DNA from: JANMDS01 sp031430575
GTDB taxonomy: Bacteria > Pseudomonadota > Gammaproteobacteria > Burkholderiales > Casimicrobiaceae
Reading direction: 5' to 3'
Assembly (NCBI GenBank): GCA_031430575.1
Contig: JANPBT010000055.1
Span: forward strand, 1-57,020
DNA length: 57,020 nucleotides
In this document: in pieces, positions 25,617 through 34,006 of the stretch
Position numbering within the stretch: position 1 is the stretch's first letter
How the letters are laid out: each line of letters starts with the position of its first letter
Made by a program: the position numbers and the translations under genes
The notes under the pieces: model-generated
What the model saw: the letters and a program-made list of their open reading frames with translations, nothing else
What the model was told of the DNA's origin: nothing
The model's database searches: none

Positions 25617-26315
25617 TTAAACTGCGCGCTTGACCAACATCTCTTTAATCTTGCCAATCGCTTTTGTCGGGTTTAACCCCTTCGGGCACACGTCTACGCA
25701 ATTCATAATCGTGTGGCAGCGAAACAGACGGTACGGATCTTCGAGGTTATCCAAACGCGCATTGACATCTTGATCGCGAGAATCAGCGATGAAGCGATAG
25801 GCCGAGAGTAATCCCGCTGGGCCTACAAACTTATCGGGATTCCACCAAAAACTTGGGCACGAAGTGGAGCAGCAGGCGCACAAAATGCACTCGTACAAGC
25901 CATCTAACTGCTCGCGATCTTCCGGCGATTGCAACCGCTCTTTTTCAGGCGGTGGCGTGTCGTTGACCATATAAGGTTTGATGGAATGATATTGCTTGAA
26001 AAACTGGCTCATGTCCACGATCAAATCGCGGATGACTGGCAAGCCCGGAAGCGGACGCAGCTCAACGGGCTCTTTAACGTCTTTCAAATTGGTGATGCAC
26101 GCCAGCCCGTTTTTGCCGTTGATATTCATCGCGTCAGAACCGCAAACACCTTCGCGGCAGGAACGACGGAACGAGACCGTATCGTCGACATCAGACTTAA
26201 TCCGCAAAAGCGCATCAAGCAGCATTTTGTCGGTTGGCTCGAGCTTAACTTCGATCTCTTGCATCGACGGTTTTTTGCCCGTATCAGGATCGTAGCGGTA
26301 AATTTTAAATTTCAT
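25617..26315 (-). CDS. sdhB: Succinate dehydrogenase iron-sulfur subunit
   Basis: 232 residues from ATG 26315, with GAGGGA eight bases upstream. The 2Fe-2S cluster ligands are in CREGVCGSDAMNINGKNGLAC-like order; the 4Fe-4S and 3Fe-4S clusters are in CILCACCSTSCP and CHTIMNCVDVCPKGLNP. It carries electrons from SdhA-bound FAD to quinone at the membrane. It is the fourth structural gene of the sdhCDAB order, 31 bases after sdhA. Confidence 0.96.
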   Translation of the reverse strand: MKFKIYRYDPDTGKKPSMQEIEVKLEPTDKMLLDALLRIKSDVDDTVSFRRSCREGVCGSDAMNINGKNGLACITNLKDVKEPVELRPLPGLPVIRDLIVDMSQFFKQYHSIKPYMVNDTPPPEKERLQSPEDREQLDGLYECILCACCSTSCPSFWWNPDKFVGPAGLLSAYRFIADSRDQDVNARLDNLEDPYRLFRCHTIMNCVDVCPKGLNPTKAIGKIKEMLVKRAV

Positions 26316-26346
26316 GATTTTTTCCCTCAATGGATGGAGTGCGCGG

Positions 26347-28116
26347 TTAGAACGTACGCACTTTAGGCGGGATTGATTCCACTGAGAGCGGAATCATCTT
26401 GACCGGCTTGTAATCCATGCGGTTGGCTTCCTTGTACCAAAGCGAGTGCTTGATCCAATTCGTGTCGTCGCGTTTATCAAAATCGCGGTGCGCGTGTGCG
26501 CCCCGGCTTTCCTTGCGGGCTTCGGCAGAAATGATCGTCGCCTTTGCGGTCTCGACCAAGTTATCAAGCTCCAGCGCTTCGACACGGGCGGTGTTAAACA
26601 CTTTACTCTTATCGGTCAGCGATACGGCTGCTGCCCGCTTTTCGAGCTCCAAAATTTTGGTGACGCCGGACGCGAGCAACTCGCCGGTGCGAAACACGCC
26701 GCAATGCGTTTGCATCGTCTTGCGAATATCGTTAGCCACTGCTTGCACGTTCTCACCATTGCTACGCGCCTCGAGCGCTGCGAGACGTCCGAGCGCGTAA
26801 TCGGCGGCTAGTGCAGGCAACTCTTTGTGCGACTTTGCTTTGAGGTTGGACTCAACAATATGCTTGCCAGCCGCACGACCAAACACGATCAGATCAAGCA
26901 GGGAGTTAGTGCCCAAGCGATTCGCGCCGTGTACGGATACGCACGAGCATTCGCCGATTGCATACAAGCCATTTACGACGCTATTTGGATCGCCATTTTT
27001 AGGAACCACGACTTGACCGTAGATATTGGTCGGGATGCCGCCCATCTGGTAATGAATCGTCGGCACGACCGGAATCGGCTCACGCGTGACATCCACATTC
27101 GCAAACTTCTTACCAATTTCAAACACTGAAGGTAAGCGCTTATGAATATCTTCTGGTTTCAAATGGGTAAGATCAAGCAATACGTAATCTTTATCTGGCC
27201 CACAACCGCGACCCTCTTTAATCTCTTGATCCATTGATCGGGAGACGAAATCGCGCGGCGCAAGATCTTTTAGCGTTGGTGCGTAACGCTCCATAAAACG
27301 CTCGCCGTTGGCGTTGCGCAAAATGCCACCTTCACCACGGCAGCCCTCGGTCAACAACACGCCAGCATTTGCCACGCCCGTGGGGTGAAACTGCCAAAAC
27401 TCCATATCTTCTAACGGAATGCCTGCACGCGCTGCCATGCCCATGCCGTCACCGGTATTAATATAGGCATTGGTCGAAGCCGCCCAAATGCGCCCGGCGC
27501 CGCCGGTCGCGAGCACGGTGGTTTTGCCCTGCAAAATCCACATTTGCCCCGTTTCCATTTCAATCGCGACAACGCCGATGCAATCGCCTTCACTATCGCG
27601 AATGAGATCAAGCGCCATCCACTCGACCATGAATTGCGTGCGTGCACGAACATTGCGCTGATAGAGCGTATGCAAAAGTGCATGGCCGGTGCGATCAGCC
27701 GCTGCGCACGCGCGCTGCACCGATTTTTCGCCGTAATTCGCGGTATGGCCACCAAACGGGCGCTGATAAATGGTGCCATCAGGGTTGCGGTCAAACGGCA
27801 TGCCGAAATGCTCAAGCTCATAGACCACTTTGGGTGCTTCGCGGCACATAAACTCGATCGCGTCTTGGTCGCCGAGCCAATCAGAGCCCTTCACCGTATC
27901 GAAAAAATGATAGTGCCAATTGTCGTCGCTCATGTTGCCGAGCGCCGCGCCGATACCGCCTTGCGCTGCGACCGTATGCGAGCGCGTCGGGAATACTTTT
28001 GAGATCACACCGACCGATAATCCTGCCTCGGCCAACTGTAGCGATGCGCGCATGCCCGCACCACCCGCGCCGATCACCAGCGCGTCAAATCTACGAATAG
28101 GAAGTTGCTGCGACAT
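26347..28116 (-). CDS. sdhA: Succinate dehydrogenase flavoprotein subunit
   Basis: 589 residues from ATG 28116, which overlaps the sdhD stop (TAATG). The FAD motif is GAGGAGMRASLQLAEAG. The covalent FAD site is in the SHTVAAQGG segment, and the catalytic region includes RSMDQEIKEGRGCG and HQMGGIPTN-like residues. It oxidises succinate to fumarate on the cytosolic side of the inner membrane and needs SdhE for flavinylation. The longer frame upstream to 28326 is only the reverse reading of sdhD. Confidence 0.96.
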   Translation of the reverse strand: MSQQLPIRRFDALVIGAGGAGMRASLQLAEAGLSVGVISKVFPTRSHTVAAQGGIGAALGNMSDDNWHYHFFDTVKGSDWLGDQDAIEFMCREAPKVVYELEHFGMPFDRNPDGTIYQRPFGGHTANYGEKSVQRACAAADRTGHALLHTLYQRNVRARTQFMVEWMALDLIRDSEGDCIGVVAIEMETGQMWILQGKTTVLATGGAGRIWAASTNAYINTGDGMGMAARAGIPLEDMEFWQFHPTGVANAGVLLTEGCRGEGGILRNANGERFMERYAPTLKDLAPRDFVSRSMDQEIKEGRGCGPDKDYVLLDLTHLKPEDIHKRLPSVFEIGKKFANVDVTREPIPVVPTIHYQMGGIPTNIYGQVVVPKNGDPNSVVNGLYAIGECSCVSVHGANRLGTNSLLDLIVFGRAAGKHIVESNLKAKSHKELPALAADYALGRLAALEARSNGENVQAVANDIRKTMQTHCGVFRTGELLASGVTKILELEKRAAAVSLTDKSKVFNTARVEALELDNLVETAKATIISAEARKESRGAHAHRDFDKRDDTNWIKHSLWYKEANRMDYKPVKMIPLSVESIPPKVRTF

Positions 28117-28463
28117 TACTTCATGCCCCACAAAATATGAATCGACCAGCCAATATAGGCAATCAGCGCCACGATGGTGAGCACTTGGAAAAACAAGCGC
28201 ACACCGGTGGGTTTGATGTAATCCATCAGGATGTCCCGCACGCCGACCCAAGCGTGCAAGAAAAGACAAATGAGCGCGACAAACGTTGCCAACTTCATGG
28301 CTTGGTTGGCGAAAATTCCGCTCCAACCGTGGTAGCCAGACGGCGCTCTAAAAATAAGAATTGCGAGCAATATCGTGTAAACCGCGAGCACTACTGCGGT
28401 AATGTGCTGCATCATCCAATCGCGCAGACCATAGTGCGCACCGACCGCTTGCTTGGTTACCAT
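28116..28463 (-). CDS. sdhD: Succinate dehydrogenase membrane anchor subunit
   Basis: 115 residues with three hydrophobic helices (MMQHITAVVLAVYTILLAILIF, MKLATFVALICLFLHAWVGV, VRLFFQVLTIVALIAYIGWSI). It anchors SdhAB and, with SdhC, binds haem b and quinone; HAWVGVRDILMDYIKP holds a candidate haem His. It overlaps sdhC by 7 bases and sdhA by one, so translation is coupled. Confidence 0.92.
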   Translation of the reverse strand: MVTKQAVGAHYGLRDWMMQHITAVVLAVYTILLAILIFRAPSGYHGWSGIFANQAMKLATFVALICLFLHAWVGVRDILMDYIKPTGVRLFFQVLTIVALIAYIGWSIHILWGMK

Positions 28464-28855
28464 AATTTCACCGCCAACAATACTGAGATCAACACACTCG
28501 CAACGACCACGATATAGCTAGAGCGCCGCGCAGCTTCGAGCTCAACGCCCTTGTGCAAATCAAGCAATAAATAGCGGATGCCCGCGCAGAAATGATGCAC
28601 AAAAAAGTAAAGCATGCCGAGGAACAAGATCTTGGCGAATAAATTGCCCCAGATCATCGCCTTGAACGTCTCGTAGCCCGCTTCTGATTTCAGGCTCATT
28701 TGCAATACGCCGAGAAATACCGGGATCAGCAAAAATAGCAAAGCCCCTGAAATACGGTGCAAGATGGAAATAATGCCTGGCATCGGTAGCCGATAACGCA
28801 TTAAATCAAATACGTGAATGTTGCGGTAAACTGGGCGCGGTTTGGTCGTGTTCAT
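28457..28855 (-). CDS. sdhC: Succinate dehydrogenase cytochrome b556 subunit
   Basis: 132 residues from ATG 28855, overlapping the regulator's stop (TGATG). Signature segments are RPVYRNIHVFDLMRYRLPMPGIISILHRISG and HHFCAGIRYLLLDLHKG, the latter carrying the haem-ligand region. There are three transmembrane helices. With SdhD it forms the membrane anchor and quinone site. Confidence 0.94.
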   Translation of the reverse strand: MNTTKPRPVYRNIHVFDLMRYRLPMPGIISILHRISGALLFLLIPVFLGVLQMSLKSEAGYETFKAMIWGNLFAKILFLGMLYFFVHHFCAGIRYLLLDLHKGVELEAARRSSYIVVVASVLISVLLAVKLW

Positions 28856-29592
28856 CAAAAGAGCTCGTTGAAGTAATAGTGATTGCGGGTGGTGCACAAG
28901 CCTTTGCGGTGCTCCACAGGTTTATCGCCGTAGGTGTAAGCGATACGCTCAACAGAAAGGAGCGGCGCGCCAATGCCCAATTTTAGTATTTCTGCCGTTG
29001 TCGGGTCGGCCGCGACTGCCCGGACTTGCTCATTGGCCCGAAGCATGCGCACGCCAAATTCGGTCTCAAAAAAGCCATACATCGAGCCCTGAAAAGCATC
29101 GTAGCGCTCTTTTGTGAGACCCTTAAACTGCGCCGCAGGTAACGACATCTCATCGAGCACGCTGGGTACTCCACTATAATCAAGCACCCTGCGTAGCACC
29201 AAAATCGCATCGCCAACACGCAAATCCAGCGCGCGGGCGACTTCCGCACTCGCGCGCGCTTTGCGCACATCGAGCAATCGGCTCAACGGGTATTCGTTTT
29301 CGCCATCGGCACGACGCATCCGCAAGAAGCGAAACATCGAGGTTTGCATCTCTGTGTGCGTTGCAACAAAAGTGCCCTTGCCTTGCCTGCGCACTAAGAT
29401 ATGCTCGCCGGCCAATTCATCAACTGCTTTGCGCACTGTTCCCTGGCTGACTTGGAAGCGTTGGGCGAGATCCATTTCACTGGGGATCGATTCACCAGGA
29501 CGCCACTCGCCTGCTTCCAAGCGTTGGGTAATGAGGCCTTTAATCTGCTGATAGAGCGGGAAAAAAGACGGAGTGGCTTCGACGGCAATCAT
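28855..29592 (-). CDS. GntR-family regulator (HutC/UTRA type), first gene of the sdh operon
   Basis: 245 residues. The N-terminal GntR winged helix (LITQRLEAGEWRPGESIPSEMDLAQRFQVSQGTVRKAVDELAGEHILVRRQGKGTFV) is followed by a UTRA ligand-binding domain. It is translationally coupled to sdhC and so probably autoregulates the sdh operon in response to a TCA-related metabolite. A palindrome typical of GntR sites lies just upstream at 29643-29670. A dispersed-motif copy (29128) encodes LPAAQF inside the UTRA domain. Confidence 0.93.
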   Translation of the reverse strand: MIAVEATPSFFPLYQQIKGLITQRLEAGEWRPGESIPSEMDLAQRFQVSQGTVRKAVDELAGEHILVRRQGKGTFVATHTEMQTSMFRFLRMRRADGENEYPLSRLLDVRKARASAEVARALDLRVGDAILVLRRVLDYSGVPSVLDEMSLPAAQFKGLTKERYDAFQGSMYGFFETEFGVRMLRANEQVRAVAADPTTAEILKLGIGAPLLSVERIAYTYGDKPVEHRKGLCTTRNHYYFNELF

Positions 29593-29642
29593 GTATTTGC
29601 GGATTATTCAGCATTTTTTTTCTGCTGTCTAGCGGCACTGTG

Positions 29643-29670
29643 GTCTTATATCTTATATAAGACATAAGAC
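29643..29670. promoter_or_regulatory. Candidate GntR operator between gntR-sdh and mdh
   Basis: Perfect arms GTCTTATAT (29643-29651) and ATATAAGAC (29655-29663) with a 3-base centre, followed at once by a third half ATAAGAC (29664-29670). It is AT-rich, has the size of HutC-type operators and sits about 50 bases before the gntR start and about 150 before mdh. That one site controls both directions is inference. Confidence 0.7.
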
Positions 29671-29715
29671 TTATTGACGAACGGCGCTTTTGTTGTCAAA
29701 ATTACTTCATAGCTA

Positions 29716-29729
29716 TACCTGCGGCGCAG
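29716..29729 (+). repeat. Dispersed TACCTGCGGCGCAG motif (single intergenic copy)
   Basis: Full copy (TATACC...GATTTAC) between the GntR operator and mdh, in the probable mdh leader. Confidence 0.9.
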
Positions 29730-29821
29730 ATTTACCAATATTAGACGTATTTTGACTATTGTTGCGGTGCAGAAAAGCGCAAAATAGTAGATTCTTTTCA
29801 AATCATTTTGGAGCTCTTTGC

Positions 29822-30808
29822 ATGAAAGCCCCCGTTCGCGTTGCCATTACTGGCGCAGCAGGTCAAATTGGATACAGTTTGCTATTTCGCATCGCCAATG
29901 GCGATATGCTCGGCAAAGATCAGCCCGTGATCTTGCAACTGCTTGAAATTCCAGACGAAAAAGCCCAAAAGGCACTGCAAGGCGTCATGATGGAAGTCGA
30001 TGACTGCGCGTTTCCGCTCGTGGTGGGCATGACCGCGCATGGTGATCCAATGACTGCCTTTAAAGATGCTGACTTCGCGCTCCTCGTCGGAGCCCGCCCC
30101 CGCGGCCCTGGCATGGAGCGCGCTGATCTTCTCGCCGCCAACGCGCAGATTTTCACCGCACAAGGCAAGGCTATCGATGCCGTTGCGAGCCGAAACATCA
30201 AAGTGCTAGTCGTTGGTAACCCGGCCAACACCAACGCGTACATCGCCATGAAGTCGGCGCCTAACATTCCTGCGAAAAACTTCACCGCAATGCTACGCCT
30301 AGATCACAACCGCGCGCTGTCGCAAGTCGCGGCAAAAGCAGGTAAGCCAGTCACCGCAATTGAAAAAATGTGCGTTTGGGGCAATCACTCGCCGACGATG
30401 TATGCGGACTATCGCTTTGCGCATGTTGCAGGCGCTAGCGTGAAAGCAATGATTAATGATGAAATCTGGAATCGCGAAACCTTCCTGCCGAAAGTAGGCA
30501 AGCGCGGTGCAGCCATTATCGAAGCGCGCGGACTTTCTTCCGCAGCCTCTGCCGCCAACGCAGCGATCGACCACATGCATGACTGGGCGCTCGGCACCGG
30601 CGGTAAGTGGACGACGATGGGCATCCCGTCTGACGGCAGCTACGGCATTCCGAAAGATGTGATGTATGGCTTCCCGGTCATCTGCGCAAATGGCGAATAC
30701 TCCATTGTGCAGGGTTTGGAAATCGACGAGTTCAGCCGCGAAAAAATGAACGCGACGCTTAAAGAGTTGACCGATGAGCGCGACGCGGTCGCGCATCTCT
30801 TAGGCTAA
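29822..30808 (+). CDS. mdh: Malate dehydrogenase
   Basis: 328 residues from ATG 29822 (GGAG upstream). The NAD motif GAAGQIGYSLLFRIA, GNPANTNA, substrate Arg/Asp in RLDHNRALSQ and the catalytic His in WGNHSPTMYAD identify the cytosolic-type malate dehydrogenase common in betaproteobacteria. It interconverts malate and oxaloacetate. It is divergent from the sdh operon and followed immediately by the CitE-like gene. Confidence 0.96.
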   Translation: MKAPVRVAITGAAGQIGYSLLFRIANGDMLGKDQPVILQLLEIPDEKAQKALQGVMMEVDDCAFPLVVGMTAHGDPMTAFKDADFALLVGARPRGPGMERADLLAANAQIFTAQGKAIDAVASRNIKVLVVGNPANTNAYIAMKSAPNIPAKNFTAMLRLDHNRALSQVAAKAGKPVTAIEKMCVWGNHSPTMYADYRFAHVAGASVKAMINDEIWNRETFLPKVGKRGAAIIEARGLSSAASAANAAIDHMHDWALGTGGKWTTMGIPSDGSYGIPKDVMYGFPVICANGEYSIVQGLEIDEFSREKMNATLKELTDERDAVAHLLG

Positions 30809-30817
30809 TTGAGCGCC

Positions 30818-31813
30818 ATGGCACCGCACCCCGAGTTCGCGTTAAAACCGCCGGGCGCGGTGCCCGCCATGATTCCTGCGTGCGCGCACTACGCGGGCAA
30901 CGAAAAATTCATTCGCAAAGCGGACGATCTGCGCCGCAGGTATGCCTACCCTTTCGACATCACCTGCGATTGCGAAGACGGCGCGCCTGTCGGCCAAGAG
31001 CGCGCGCACGTTCGCCAAATCGCTGCGCTTATTACAGAACTATCGAAAGGCGGCGGGCGCTTTGGTGTGCGCATCCACGACATTTCGACGCCGCACTGGT
31101 TCGACGAAATCGACGTGCTCGTCGGCGCTGCTGGAAATTCTCTGGCCTACCTCACCTTTCCCAAAGTTGATAGCGCAGAAGCGTTGCAACGCAAATTAGC
31201 ACACTTAAGATCGGCTGAGCGCAAATTTGGAATCGCAAGGCCGATCCCCATACATGCGATGATCGAATCGCAGGAAGGGCTTCGCAATGTCGACGCCATC
31301 GCCGCAACCTCGGCCGTTGAGGCGATTGATTTTGGCGTGATGGATTTTGTCTCCGATCATGCCGGCGCGATTCCCGTATCGGCGCTGAAATCGCCAGCGC
31401 AATTCGATCATGTTTTAATGCGACGCGCGCGCGCCGAAATCGTCGCTGCGGCGCTGCGTCACGGCAAAGTAGCCGCCGATAGCGTCACCATTGAATTCAC
31501 CAAACCAGAGCAAGCTAAAAACGACGCGATCCGTGCGCGCACCGAGTTTGGGTATCAGCGCAAATACAGCGTGCACCCTGATCAAATTCCGCAAATTTTG
31601 CTCGGCATGCGTCCGAGCGACGAAGAAGTTGCGTTTGCATGTGGGGTCTTGCTTGCGGGCCACGACGCCGCGTGGGGCCCGATTCGGTTTCAAGATGAGC
31701 TTCACGACCGTGCCTCGTTTCGCTATTTCTGGCAATTGCTCAAACGCGCACGTGCCGCGGGCGCGCAGGTTACGAAATCCGCTGAAATACGCTTTTTTGC
31801 ACCATCAAAATGA
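30818..31813 (+). CDS. HpcH/HpaI-family CoA-ester lyase (CitE-like)
   Basis: About 331 residues from ATG 30818; a TTG directly after the mdh stop (30809) is an alternative start. It is a TIM-barrel lyase related to citrate lyase beta and malyl-CoA lyases: FDITCDCEDGAP gives the acidic Mg site, RIHDISTPHW the substrate Arg, and FPKVDSAEAL and AMIESQEGLRN the barrel strands. It probably cleaves or forms a 3-hydroxyacyl-CoA such as malyl- or citramalyl-CoA; the substrate is not certain. A dispersed-motif copy (30929) encodes LRRRY in DDLRRRYAYPFD. It is probably cotranscribed with mdh. Confidence 0.88.
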   Translation: MAPHPEFALKPPGAVPAMIPACAHYAGNEKFIRKADDLRRRYAYPFDITCDCEDGAPVGQERAHVRQIAALITELSKGGGRFGVRIHDISTPHWFDEIDVLVGAAGNSLAYLTFPKVDSAEALQRKLAHLRSAERKFGIARPIPIHAMIESQEGLRNVDAIAATSAVEAIDFGVMDFVSDHAGAIPVSALKSPAQFDHVLMRRARAEIVAAALRHGKVAADSVTIEFTKPEQAKNDAIRARTEFGYQRKYSVHPDQIPQILLGMRPSDEEVAFACGVLLAGHDAAWGPIRFQDELHDRASFRYFWQLLKRARAAGAQVTKSAEIRFFAPSK

Positions 31814-31841
31814 GCGTGCCAGTATTACTCGCCACACCGCA

Positions 31842-31914
31842 ATCTGCGCCGCAGGTAAGTCATCGCAGAGGCTCACTAATGAAGCAAATTTCCGCACGTA
31901 CCTGCGGCGCAGAT
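31842..31914. repeat. Inverted pair of dispersed motifs upstream of prpB
   Basis: Arms ATCTGCGCCGCAGGTA (31842-31857) and its complement (31899-31914), 41 bases apart, lie between the CitE-like gene and prpB. The loop is long for a terminator. Confidence 0.7.
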
Positions 31915-31995
31915 AAAAGGGTGAGAAACATTCGACCCAGCAGCTGACCCGTCATTTTTATTATTAACCGCCAACTGATTCGATAGACCGCCACT

Positions 31996-32874
31996 ATGCA
32001 AACCCCCGGACAACGCTTCCGCCAAGCACTTAAAGAAGAATCGCCCCTGCAAGTGATCGGCGCGATCAACGCCAATCATGCGCTCCTCGCGCAACGCGCG
32101 GGCTATCGCGCGATCTATTTATCGGGCGGCGGTGTCGCTGCCGGCTCGCTTGGTTTGCCCGATTTGGGCATTAACAATTTAGATGATGTGCTCACCGACA
32201 TTCGCCGCATCACCGATGTGTGCGACGTGCCGCTCATGGTCGATATCGACACTGGCTTTGGCCCCTCCGCATTCAACATCGCCCGCACGGTGAAATCCCT
32301 CATCAAATTTGGCGCGGCGGCCTGCCACATCGAAGATCAAGTCGGCGCGAAACGCTGCGGCCACCGCCCGGGTAAAGAAATCGTGACTACCGAAGAAATG
32401 GTAGACCGCGTAAAAGCCGCTGCGGACGCGAAAACTGACCCCAATTTTTTCTTAATCGCCCGCACCGACGCGATACAAGTGCATGGCGTAGATGCCGCGA
32501 TCGAGCGCGCGGTGAAGTGCGTCGAAGCCGGCGCTGACGGCATCTTCGCTGAAGCCGCCTATGATTTGCCGACGTACGAAAGATTTGTAAAAGCGGTGAA
32601 CGCCCCCGTGCTCGCCAACATCACCGAGTTCGGCAAAACGCCGTTATTCACCGTTGATGAATTGAAATCGGTCGGCGTGCAAATCGTGCTCTACCCGCTC
32701 TCCGCCTTCCGTGCGATGAACAAAGCCGCGGAAAATGTCTACACCGCCATCCGCCGCGACGGGCATCAGAAGAATGTGGTGGAGACGATGCAGACGCGCG
32801 ATGAGCTTTATGACCGGATTGGGTATCACGCGTTTGAAGAGAAGTTGGATGCGTTGTTTGCGGGGAAGAAGTAA
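31996..32874 (+). CDS. prpB: 2-methylisocitrate lyase
   Basis: 292 residues. The family signature KRCGHRPGKEIV with its catalytic Cys, DIDTGFG and the Mg region IEDQVGAKRCGH are intact. It splits 2-methylisocitrate into pyruvate and succinate in propionate breakdown. prpC, acnD and prpF follow in the same direction, but separated by other genes. Confidence 0.95.
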   Translation: MQTPGQRFRQALKEESPLQVIGAINANHALLAQRAGYRAIYLSGGGVAAGSLGLPDLGINNLDDVLTDIRRITDVCDVPLMVDIDTGFGPSAFNIARTVKSLIKFGAAACHIEDQVGAKRCGHRPGKEIVTTEEMVDRVKAAADAKTDPNFFLIARTDAIQVHGVDAAIERAVKCVEAGADGIFAEAAYDLPTYERFVKAVNAPVLANITEFGKTPLFTVDELKSVGVQIVLYPLSAFRAMNKAAENVYTAIRRDGHQKNVVETMQTRDELYDRIGYHAFEEKLDALFAGKK

Positions 32875-32877
32875 TTC

Positions 32878-33138
32878 ATGCCGACGTTAAGCGCGTTTTA
32901 CGGAATATTGATTCGGATGTACTTCGAGGATCACGCACCACCGCATTTTCACGCGCTTTACGGTGAATTTGAAGCATTGATTGATATTCAAAATTTGGCT
33001 GTAATTCGTGGCGCACTTCCGCGTCGCGCGCTGCAACTCACGCTTGATTGGGCAGAGTTACATCGCGAAGAATTGCTTTCGGATTGGGCGCTTTGCCAGA
33101 TCGGAAAAACGCCCAACCCGATTCCACCTCTGCTGTAA
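32878..33138 (+). CDS. DUF4160 protein (toxin-antitoxin-like partner 1)
   Basis: 86 residues starting 3 bases after prpB. The conserved core of DUF4160 is seen in IRMYFEDHAPPHFHALYGEFEALIDI, with HFH, and the C-terminal LDWAELHREELLSDW. These proteins are almost always paired with a DUF2442 protein, as here. The pair is often listed as toxin-antitoxin-like; the activity is not established. Confidence 0.85.
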   Translation: MPTLSAFYGILIRMYFEDHAPPHFHALYGEFEALIDIQNLAVIRGALPRRALQLTLDWAELHREELLSDWALCQIGKTPNPIPPLL

Positions 33139-33155
33139 CATCAAGGAGAACTGTG

Positions 33156-33416
33156 ATGATTGACTGGCATGTTAAGTGCGTTGAGGTTACAGATGAAACT
33201 TCGCTCAGAGTAACGTTCGCCGATGGCATTTCTGGCATGGTACGCTTTGAGTCATCGCGCTTTCGAGATGCCTTCGCGCCGTTGCGCGAGCCAAAGATAT
33301 TTTCCGATGTAAAGATTGAGCACGGCGCATTGACCTGGCTCAATGGCGAGATTGATCTTGCTCCTGATGCAATGTATGACCAATTGAAGGCGCATGGAGA
33401 GTGGAGATTGAGTTAG
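33156..33416 (+). CDS. DUF2442 protein (toxin-antitoxin-like partner 2)
   Basis: 86 residues from ATG 33156 (AAGGAGAACTGTG). It has the DUF2442 pattern VTDETSLRVTFADGISGMVRFE...LAPDAMYDQL. It follows the DUF4160 gene by 17 bases, the usual arrangement of this pair. Confidence 0.82.
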   Translation: MIDWHVKCVEVTDETSLRVTFADGISGMVRFESSRFRDAFAPLREPKIFSDVKIEHGALTWLNGEIDLAPDAMYDQLKAHGEWRLS

Positions 33417-33823
33417 TGCATCGAGCCAAACCAATTTGGACGCACATTACCATCCAAGTGTCCAACATCGAACAAAGCATCGCCTTTTATGAACGCTGGT
33501 GCGGCATGACTATTGTTCGGGATCGAAGAATTACGGGCGGCAACACGGTATGGATGGGCTCCTACGCAGATTCGGACAAACAACGGGATTTGCTATTGGT
33601 GCTTGACCCGGAACCGGTGACGGATCGAATGCGGCATTTCGGATTTCAACTTGAGAACTTAATCGACTTGGACGCTATGGCGGTAGAGGCAGAACAGGCA
33701 GGTATCCTCGCTGCGCCGCCAACGCTTTTAGGGGGAGAGCTCGGGCACTACTTGATGATCCGGGATCCCGATGGGCATGACGTGGAATTTACCGTTGGGC
33801 AGCCAATTCGTGGATTGCAGTAG
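33401..33823 (+). CDS. VOC-superfamily (glyoxalase/dioxygenase-like) protein
   Basis: About 140 residues starting at GTG 33401, overlapping the DUF2442 gene; GTG 33416 is an alternative. Metal ligands of the VOC fold are likely His in WTHITIQVSNIEQSIAFYERWCG and Glu in DPDGHDVEFTVG. The substrate is unknown. Confidence 0.8.
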   Translation: MEIELVHRAKPIWTHITIQVSNIEQSIAFYERWCGMTIVRDRRITGGNTVWMGSYADSDKQRDLLLVLDPEPVTDRMRHFGFQLENLIDLDAMAVEAEQAGILAAPPTLLGGELGHYLMIRDPDGHDVEFTVGQPIRGLQ

Positions 33824-33828
33824 CCAGC

Positions 33829-33919
33829 GTAGGGTGCGCACCGTCAGTGAGAAGCATGGTATGTGCAAAGCAACATCGCCGCGGGCGACCGGTGCGCAAA
33901 AGAGCGTTGCGCACCCTAC
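33829..33919. repeat. GTAGGGTG-family inverted repeat element
   Basis: Ends GTAGGGTGCGCA (33829-33840) and TGCGCACCCTAC (33908-33919) are exact inverted copies. The interior has a further GGTGCGC. It lies in the gap before prpC. Confidence 0.75.
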
Positions 33920-33965
33920 AGGGCGTACTTTTTTTTCAAGAGATAAGTTTCAAAATAGGGCAATT

Positions 33966-33979
33966 CTGCGCCGCAGGTA
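33966..33979 (-). repeat. Dispersed motif (single intergenic copy)
   Basis: Copy in - orientation (TTCTGCGCCGCAGGTATTT) 28 bases before the prpC start codon. Confidence 0.9.
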
Positions 33980-34006
33980 TTTAACAAAAAACGTAGCGAA
34001 ACTCAT

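Noticed and set aside
28117..28326. Longer start for sdhA with an Arg/His-rich extension.
   Set aside because: That stretch is sdhD in another frame; the real start overlaps the sdhD stop.
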